Source: Pavlovales sp. CCMP2436
Taxonomy: Eukaryota; Haptophyta; Pavlovophyceae; Pavlovales
DNA length: 12,145 nucleotides
Assembly (NCBI GenBank): GCA_026770615.1
Contig: MU631522.1
Location: 96,684 to 108,828, forward strand
Reading direction: 5' to 3'
A program made the position numbers and the translations under genes. The first letter of the stretch is position 1, and each line of letters begins with the position of its first letter. Under the pieces are notes generated by a model. The model was not told where the DNA came from. It ran no database searches and saw only the letters and a program-made list of their open reading frames with translations. Below, piece after piece: positions 6,790 to 12,145 of this stretch.

Positions 6790-7174
6790 GTTCATCAAAG
6801 TTTATCAACTGACTCCACAGTAGTACACCAGACTCAAAGCGGAACTACATGTGTTTTCCTTCACATGTTATATGGGGCGGAACTGCGAAAGTTTTAAGAA
6901 TACGCACTCTATGGCCCGATTTCTTTTTTGAGATACAGGGCTTTAAGTGAATTCGAGGTCCCTGGTGCATATTTGACACAGTTACTGTAAGTGAAAGTGA
7001 GACTCTGTAGTTCAAACTGACAGAACGCTAGCGACTGTAGAGCTTGATACGGCGGCTGGGACCCCCCGGACGGATTCGAGTCGCGGTATTCGAGCGGCGC
7101 GCCTTGTATACACGTCAACCACATCTAGGAGGAGGCATCCCTAGGCGGCTCTAGGCGGCACGCGTAGGAGCGAG

Positions 7175-8920
7175 TCAGAGCAGAGAGGAGAGGGTGAAGT
7201 CCTTGCCGCACTCGAGCTCAAGCTGCTTGCCGTCGAGCCGGAAAACGACCTTGCCACCGCTCGCGCCGAGCGCTCTCTTGAGCTCGGTTGGGTCGTAGGC
7301 GTCGAAGAACTGCTGCACGAGGCCCGCCACCTCCGCGCCGCACTTCGCCGCTATCGCCTCCGCGTCGACGACGGCGGTCTCGCGCGCGAGCACGAGCTCG
7401 ATGACAACGCCGTCCACGTCCCTGACGGCCTCGACGAGCACAACCGCGCCGAGCAGCCTGCGCCTGGCCGGCAGAAAGGGCTTCCCGATCAGCTTGGCCA
7501 CCATCGCGCTCATCTTGTCGATCACGGCTTCGAGCGCCTTGGCGTCCTCCTCCGTGCTCGCCTCCGCGGCCTCGTCGCCCGCGTCGGCGGCGGACTTGTG
7601 CTGGCCGGCCGCGAGCAGGCGCTGCGTGGCCTCCGCGGGCACCAGCACGCGGTAGAATACCTCGATCGAATCCTGCACCTGCAGCCCCGACTCCTTGCGT
7701 AGCTTCTGCACGCGGTTGGAGACAGCGCGCGTGGTGCCCTCGTCGAGCATCTCCTGGTCGGGCAGGCAGTTGACCACCACGAGGAGGTCCTTCATGCTGG
7801 AGGCCGCGCTCTCGTACACCTCGCCCGCGCCGATGAACTCGGACTGCACCAAAACGTCCTCCGCGTCAAACACCTGGCGCGAGGAGGGGGAGGGGGCGTG
7901 GGGTGGGTGGCCACACAAGGGTGAACGGCGGCGCGCTAACTCCGCATCGGAGGACGCGCGCACGCGGGGGGGGGGGGGGGGGGGGGGTGTGCGTAGGGTG
8001 CAACACGGGCGTAGAGCAGGGCGCAAAGAAAGATACCACTTATTATAGCACAACAACAGCAACAACAACAAATCAGTGCAGGGCACGCACCTCGCCGTCG
8101 ATGGTGAGCGTCTTGGTCTCGAGGAAGTCGCACAGCTGCGCGTGCGAGAGTTCGCGCACCTTGGCCTGCCACTTGCCGTAGTCCTTGCCGAAGCGCTTGC
8201 CTGGTGCACGGGATGGAGGAGGGGGGGGAGGGGGTTTGTGCGGCAGGGCATGGGATGGGGAATTGGAGGGGTTGTGTGGCAGGGCGTGGGATGGGGGATC
8301 GGAGAGGTTGCGTGTCAGGGCAGCAGCCTTTGTTGCGTGTCAGGGCAGCAGCCTTGGGGGAGGGGGGGGGGTTGGGAGTCGGTGCCGGGTGTGTGTGCGC
8401 GCGCACCGAGCAGGTTGTGGTTGGGCATGGCGCGTAGCTGCACCATGTCGGCCGCGTCGGCGAAGCGGCGCACGCGGACCTCGCGCATGTTGAGCTCGGT
8501 GAGCACGTAGCGCTCGAGCCCCTTGACGTCGGCGAGCAGCTGCGCGTCCTTGTGCAGCACGGTGAGCTCGGGCAGCGGCACCTTGAGCGGGATCTTGCGC
8601 CGCTGCCGGATCTCGCGGCCCAGCTCGATCACGGGCTGGATCGCGGCGACGGCGCGCTCGATGGCCTGCGATGGAGAGGGACGGGGCCAGGGTTCGTGGT
8701 TTGAAATAGGAAAATCCGATTTCGAGATCGAAATCTCGGGTAGAAATTTCAGGGCGGAATTTCGAGCTCGATATTTCGAGAGAAATAGAATAGCACGAAA
8801 GACCCGAGAATTCGCTCGAAATTTCGAGCACAAAATTTCGCCAGACAGAGACAGAGACACAGACACAGACACACACAGACAGACAGACAGACAGACACAG
8901 ACAGACAAACACTCCTCTCT

Positions 8921-8955
<35 letters not shown>

Positions 8956-11456
8956 GCGCACAAACACACATGCACACACAGAGGCAGACGCAGACACAAA
9001 TGCACGCACGCACGCACTCACCCACACACCCACAAACGCACACACACACGCGCGCACGCACGCACACACACACGCACCCCCCCCCTCCCCCCAACACACA
9101 CACACACAACACACGCACCTCGTCCCGCGCCTCGACGAGCGCCTCGGGCACCATGCAGAAGTGCACCGAGCCCTCCCTCTCCCCCTCCGGCAGTGCCTCC
9201 GCCAGCTGCAGGTAGATGTACTCGGCGAGGAAGGGCGTGAAGGGCGCCATCAGCTTGCACACGAGAATCAGAACCTGAGCGATGCGACGACGAGCAATTT
9301 TTGTCAGTGGTGGTCAAGCAGCACAGGCGCAGCTGAAGACATGCTGGAACGGCGGATTCACTTGCAAAAGTGACGTTGTTATAAACGACGACGATGAGAG
9401 GACTTGAGCGGAATAAATTATATAGTTAGGATGGTGGATGAGAGACGACGCGGGGAGAGAAACAAGCGCATGAGACGACCGATGCGCTGACCCTCCAGGT
9501 GCCCACACGCCGTCGGGCTGCGGGTCGGGGGAATTACAAGAACTGGTGCGAGTAAAAATGCGTAACAACTCGTGACAGCAGACTAATTCGAATCCGGACT
9601 GGGTCGAATCCGGGCCAACTGCCAAATAAAGATAAACAAACAAAGCACCTCGTCGAGCGAGCAGAGCACCTACTAGCAACACATAATAGCAACACCTACA
9701 CGTGACCTCCAAGCGGTAAATAGAGCGCTCTGTCTGCAGTGAAGAGAAGGTTCTGATGGATAGAAGAAGGAGAGAAGATAAAAAAGGAAAAAGAGCAATT
9801 CCAAGAAGAAAAAAAGGAGAAAAAAAGGAGAAAAAAGAGGGCGAACAAAAAAAAAACCTCATAGAGCGAGCAGAGCGCACGCATGCAGTCCTCCACCGAC
9901 GAGTCGTTCTCCTTGCGCTGCAGCCGCGACCGGTTCAGCTTGATGTACCTGTGTGCGGCGAGAACCAGGGGCAAAACGGCGCATAAGGTTCGCGGCGCGG
10001 GTGCGTGCGTGCGTGCGTAAAAAAAAAGGAAAAAAAAGGAAGGAAGGAATTAAGAAAGGATGAGGAAAGAAGGATGGGAGAGTGTGAAAGAAAGGAAGAA
10101 AGCGCGCCAGTTAGTGAGCTGCTCGATGAACTCGATGATGCGTGGGACGGTGGTGTAGAGCCGGTACGCCTCCATCTCCGCGCGCACGAAGGAGATGAGC
10201 GAGTGCGCCGCCGCGACGATCCACCTGTCCACCGATGACGCACACACCGTCAGCACAGACAGACACAGACACAGAGTCAGCACACAGACACATAGTCAGC
10301 ACAGACACACACGGTCATACACACAGACACAGACACAGGCACAGAGTCAGCACACACACACAGTCAGCCCACACACAGACATAGACACAGACACAGACAC
10401 AGACACAGACACACACACAGAGTCAGCACACACACACAGTCAGCCCACACACACACACACACACAGTCAGCACAGACACAGTCAGCACACACACACACAC
10501 ACACACAGAGAGTCAGCACACACACAGATACGGAAACAGTCCGCACAGACACAGACACAGAGATAAAGATAGATACAGTCAGCACACACAGCACTCACAG
10601 GCTGTGGCAGGCAGCGTGTGTATCAAAAAAGAGAAGAAAAAAACCTGTCCATCGCGTTAGGGGAGCTCATTGCCAGATTGAGGTCGGGCTTGAAGCGGCC
10701 CTCCGCACCCACGTCGCGCTCCAGGCGGTTGGCGCTCTGGGATTGAGGGGGGAGGAGGGGGGGGGGGAGAGGCACAGACCGCTGTGTTATTACCTATGAC
10801 AAGAATGACATTAGTTGGCGCTCTGCGGAGAGAGAAGTTATGACATGAGTTGGGCAAAGCCAGTAGTATTATATCAGTGATTCAGATTAGTTAGGCCCTA
10901 GTTAGTATTTTAATAATGCTAGCTGGTATTATATTAATTAGTATGATATTATTCAAATAAGTGAAGCATTAGTACTACAAGATTAGTTATGCCCCTCTGC
11001 ACCCACGTCGCGCACGAGACGGTTCGCGCGCTGGGATTGAGGGGGAGGGGGGGTTGGGGGGGTTGGGGAGGGGGGGGGAGGGGGAGGCACACACCGCTGT
11101 GTTATTATCTATTTCTTCATTTTTAGTTTGGATATCTACACACATTAAATGAAATATTCAAAGAGAAATAACTATATCATGAGTTGCTTGCCTAGAGAGG
11201 CGCTTGGCCCTCTTTGTTTCTTTGTTTCTTTGTTTTTATTTTTGTTTTAATAGTTCTTTTATCGTCCCCCGACTTGCAGCCCGAAGGCGTACGGGCACGA
11301 CACTCATTCTAATGCAAGAACTATTCTCTTTCTAACACAACTTCCAGGACAGTCAGACGCCAGCTTGATTCAAAAAGTACACACCTGCACGAAGAAGCGG
11401 AAGCTGTTGTACCACGGCAGGAACACATCGCGGATAATGCCCTTGACGCCCGCTTC
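7175..11456 (-). CDS. IARS1: Isoleucyl-tRNA synthetase, cytosolic type, C-terminal 531 codons on eight exons (5' partial)
   Basis: The enzyme charges tRNA-Ile with isoleucine. Exons on minus: A 11385-11456, B 10645-10736, C 10108-10224, D 9858-9948, E 9119-9274, F 8407-8665, G 8091-8200, H 7175-7873; total 1596 nt, in frame, stop at 7175-7177. Family landmarks appear in order: [13 protein letters not shown] (A), SSPNAMDR joined to WIV (B/C), [18 protein letters not shown] and QLTNW (C), YIKLNRSRL (D), [15 protein letters not shown] (E), [20 protein letters not shown] (F), [15 protein letters not shown] (H). These are the anticodon-binding domain and the C-terminal extension of the eukaryotic cytosolic form. 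The HIGH and KMSKS catalytic motifs lie upstream, outside the window. Donors are GT except C-D, which is GC; seven of eight exons begin with G after AG. LQRKEND replaces the usual RLKG-like stretch after NRxR. Exon H ends in a short beta-rich tail, possibly the ubiquitin-like end known in yeast. Identity is nearly certain; exon edges are fixed by frame and family match. Confidence 0.96.
7874..8090 (-). other. IleRS intron G-H with a 22-base homopolymer
   Basis: GTGCGT...CCAG boundaries, phase 0, 217 bases. It holds an uninterrupted G22 on the plus strand (7966-7987; C22 in the transcript) and a (CAA)n-like stretch at about 8049-8072. A C-rich pyrimidine tract precedes the acceptor. The homopolymer length may be a sequencing approximation. 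Confidence 0.9.
8201..8406 (-). repeat. IleRS intron F-G with 36-bp minisatellite
   Basis: GT-AG intron, phase 1, 206 bases. On the plus strand units beginning TGxGxxxCAGGGC start at 8237, 8273 and 8309 (period 36), with a shortened fourth at 8334 (period 25). G-rich plus-strand runs flank the array; in the transcript the run by the acceptor is a C-rich polypyrimidine tract. Confidence 0.8.
8700..8840. repeat. ATTTCGA-rich inverted-repeat patch in IleRS intron E-F
   Basis: About seven variants of ATTTCGA/TCGAAAT occur in 140 bases. They include GATTTCGA-GA-TCGAAATC (around 8718-8735) and a 16-bp perfect palindrome gctcgaaatttcgagc (8814-8829). Composition differs sharply from the flanking GC-rich exon and CA repeats, so it looks like a distinct inserted or amplified repeat. 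Confidence 0.75.
8841..9118 (-). repeat. CA, CAGA and CT microsatellites in IleRS intron E-F
   Basis: This donor-side part of the intron (8666-9118, 453 bases) consists of (CAGA)n, (CT)n and (CA)n runs on the plus strand plus a C-run near 9077-9092. In the transcript it is UG- and G-rich right after the 5' splice site GTGCGTGT. Confidence 0.9.
9275..9857 (-). other. IleRS intron D-E
   Basis: GT-AG, phase 0, 583 bases. The donor end is one long pyrimidine tract in the transcript (about 9756-9857, purine-only on plus), the reverse of the usual position near the acceptor. Two tandem TCGAATCCGG motifs (9588-9597, 9604-9613) resemble a tRNA T-loop/B-box but no tRNA fold surrounds them. A copy of the exon D end lies at 9647-9667. 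Confidence 0.9.
9647..9667 (-). repeat. Copy of exon D 3' end and donor within intron D-E
   Basis: The 21 bases match 9856-9876 at 18 positions, the three differences being consecutive. The copy keeps the reading frame and the GAG|GT donor (exon CSLYE, copy CSLDE). It is a cryptic 5' splice site about 200 bases into the intron. Confidence 0.7.
9949..10107 (-). other. IleRS intron C-D with GC-AG boundaries
   Basis: 159 bases, phase 2. Only a GC donor (AACTG|GCGCGC) with acceptor CACACAG|G restores the conserved NWYI; no GT lies nearby in the exon end. Most of the intron is a pyrimidine tract in the transcript, with (TGCG)n-type repeats on plus near the acceptor side (about 10002-10018). Confidence 0.85.
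10225..10644 (-). repeat. IleRS intron B-C: CA/CAGACA array with 11 GTCAG units
   Basis: GT-AG, phase 2, 420 bases, nearly all CA-type repeat. GTCAG on plus (CTGAC in the transcript) starts at 10249, 10276, 10295, 10346, 10363, 10422, 10439, 10466, 10481, 10512 and 10578. The copy nearest the acceptor puts its A 25 bases before the intron end, a usual branch-point distance. The intron is bounded by the direct repeat GGACAGGT (10643-10650 and 10223-10230), which contains both splice sites. Confidence 0.85.
10699..11200 (-). repeat. Segmental duplication of exon B start and adjoining intron
   Basis: Bases 10993-11046 match 10699-10752 at 48 of 54 positions. Similarity continues with gaps through AGGCACA, CCGCTGTGTTATTA and CATGAGTTG to about 10852 and 11186. 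The intronic copy is a relic of exon B: the acceptor AG and an open frame ([13 protein letters not shown]) remain, then a stop follows without a donor. A third mini-copy, GTTGGCGCTCTG, lies near 10814-10825. All copies beyond exon B lie in intron A-B (10737-11384, 648 bases). Confidence 0.8.
11326..11371 (-). repeat. Dispersed repeat fragment, copy 2, in IleRS intron A-B
   Basis: Bases 11349-11368 are the exact reverse complement of 1658-1677, with weaker similarity beyond. It lies within 36 bases of the exon A donor, so it may have entered or formed part of this intron. Confidence 0.65.
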
Positions 11457-11610
11457 CTAATATTTAAATAGTTATTCAAATTGAATTAGTATGAGGTCTG
11501 TTGCCCTTGATCCCCGCTTCCTATTATGAATTATTATTATTATGAACATCCTGATTTTTATTATTGAACATCATTATGAACATCATTCATGCCCTTGACG
11601 CCCGCTTCCC
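11439..11610 (-). repeat. Three copies of the exon A acceptor edge
   Basis: The 20 bases spanning the acceptor and first codons of exon A (11439-11458) recur upstream in the transcript at 11503-11522 (18 of 20) and 11591-11610 (19 of 20). The middle copy keeps AG before GAAGCGG, the outer one has GG. Only the innermost copy continues into the conserved DVFLPW coding sequence. Confidence 0.85.
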
Positions 11611-12145
11611 GTATTAGTATTAAAATCATTGTTCTCATTAGTGTGTTTTTGCTGCTATTAGAAATGATGATTATTCACATGATCATTCTTATTGGTGTGT
11701 TGCTGTTCTTCTCATGATGATTCACTCTTCTTCTCATTAGTGCGGTGTTGTTGCTGTTCTTAGTACTATTACTATTATCATTATTCCTATTACTGTTACT
11801 AAAACTATTAGCATTAATACTACTATTACAATTACTATTATTCTTATTCTGATCAACATAATTCACACGATTCACACGATTACCTTAATACTACTATTAC
11901 TATTATGACTATTATTAGTATGATTCACATGATTCACACGATTTACTACTACTAGTAGTATTATTAGTATTATTATGAGTACGATCATGATTCACATGAT
12001 TACCTAAATACTACTATTACTATTATGACTATTATTAGTATGATTCACATGATTCACACGATTACCTTAATACTACTATTACTATTATGACTATTATTAG
12101 TATGATTCACATGATTCACACGATTTACTACTACTAGTAGTATTA
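11457..12145 (-). other. IleRS intron upstream of exon A, partial, AT-rich
   Basis: The acceptor is TTAG|GAAGCG; the donor lies beyond the right edge, so the intron exceeds 689 bases. It is dominated by TTATTA/TACTAC-type simple sequence with interspersed GATTCACATGATTCACACG. No exon of the synthetase is visible in it, and the 66-codon Asn/Ser-rich minus ORF (11675-11875) is simple-sequence readthrough. Confidence 0.75.
11881..12145. repeat. AT-rich minisatellite with 62-bp unit and 182-bp higher-order period
   Basis: A unit beginning TACCT(T/A)AATACTAC starts at 11881, 12001 and 12063. From 12063 to the window end (83 bases) the sequence repeats 11881-11963 exactly, so 62-base units alternate with a related 58-base variant. 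The array runs off the right edge. Confidence 0.85.

Larger units (their letters stand above)
6541..7174. other. 3' flank of the synthetase gene, hairpin-rich, no gene
   Basis: Nothing codes here convincingly. Besides the listed hairpins there is a small stem-loop ACATGTG/CACATGT with loop ttttcctt (6847-6868). CTAGGCGGC is repeated in tandem at about 7140-7159, next to the synthetase stop codon. The 3' untranslated region of the synthetase should lie in the right part of this stretch; no AATAAA is obvious on the minus strand. Confidence 0.5.

Noticed and set aside
7060..7090. GACTCGAATCC on the minus strand, B-box-like
   Set aside because: No tRNA cloverleaf or A-box could be drawn around it.
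7401..8510. Plus-strand ORFs opposite synthetase exons F, G and H
   Set aside because: They are antisense of a certain coding sequence at high GC.
8315..9262. 315-codon minus ORF reading through CA repeats
   Set aside because: It is synthetase exons E and F plus intron E-F read through; the Cys/Val-rich middle is translated microsatellite.
9588..9613. Tandem TCGAATCCGG motifs resembling a tRNA T-loop or SINE B-box
   Set aside because: No acceptor stem, anticodon arm or A-box at the right distance; only a short direct repeat is supported.
10249..10582. Regularly recurring GTCAGCACA units, CRISPR-like at first sight
   Set aside because: Spacers are CA simple sequence, unequal in length, and the array is inside a spliced eukaryotic intron. 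It is a microsatellite, not CRISPR.
10993..11040. Second copy of exon B as a mutually exclusive exon
   Set aside because: The copy runs into a stop and has no usable donor, so it cannot replace exon B; treated as a relic.

Overview
This window reads as nuclear DNA of a GC-rich unicellular eukaryote. The evidence is a spliced aminoacyl-tRNA synthetase gene with seven complete introns, one of them with a GC-AG boundary; introns packed with microsatellites; a Ser-Pro-Pro-Pro extracellular protein; and TATA/AATAAA-like signals instead of operons. A haptophyte-like alga is my best guess (SPPP proteins, GC-AG introns, mixed GC-rich genes and AT-rich spacers), but no diagnostic marker is present and other algae or flagellates are not excluded. 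I see no rRNA, tRNA, CRISPR or viral gene.

Layout. Bases 1-1329 (+) hold the 3' part of a gene for a single-pass membrane protein: a Pro/Ser-rich outer segment, one membrane helix, a basic stop-transfer patch and a long disordered cytoplasmic tail with internal repeats. Bases 1330-2914 are spacer holding a dispersed-repeat fragment (about 1655-1700), a MITE-like element with perfect 26-bp terminal inverted repeats and TA duplications (2121-2451), and several short palindromes. Bases 2915-3669 (-) hold a tentative small gene for a Gly/Ala-rich, coiled-coil, Cys/His protein that needs a 71-nt intron or a frameshift to be read. Bases 4033-5340 (-) hold one intact 435-residue ORF with a basic nuclear-localisation-like motif and a Tyr/Gln/His-rich, prion-like C-terminus. 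Bases 5341-7174 are AT-rich and then GC-rich spacer with strong hairpins and no gene I can defend.

Bases 7175-11456 (-) hold the C-terminal 531 codons of cytosolic isoleucyl-tRNA synthetase on eight exons; the upstream exons, including the catalytic core and KMSKS loop, lie beyond the right edge. All exon joins keep frame and give a continuous match to the anticodon-binding and C-terminal regions of the family. Bases 11457-12145 are its next intron, which ends in an AT-rich minisatellite.

The genes do not form an obvious pathway. The most unusual aspect is the structure of the synthetase introns: several contain degenerate copies of the edge of the neighbouring exon (exons A, B and D), one is bounded by an 8-bp direct repeat spanning both splice sites, and one carries eleven copies of a branch-point-like CTGAC within a CA-repeat array. 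The 5' gene also carries a 30-bp perfect palindrome in coding sequence and two repeats that resemble dynein light chain LC8-binding motifs.
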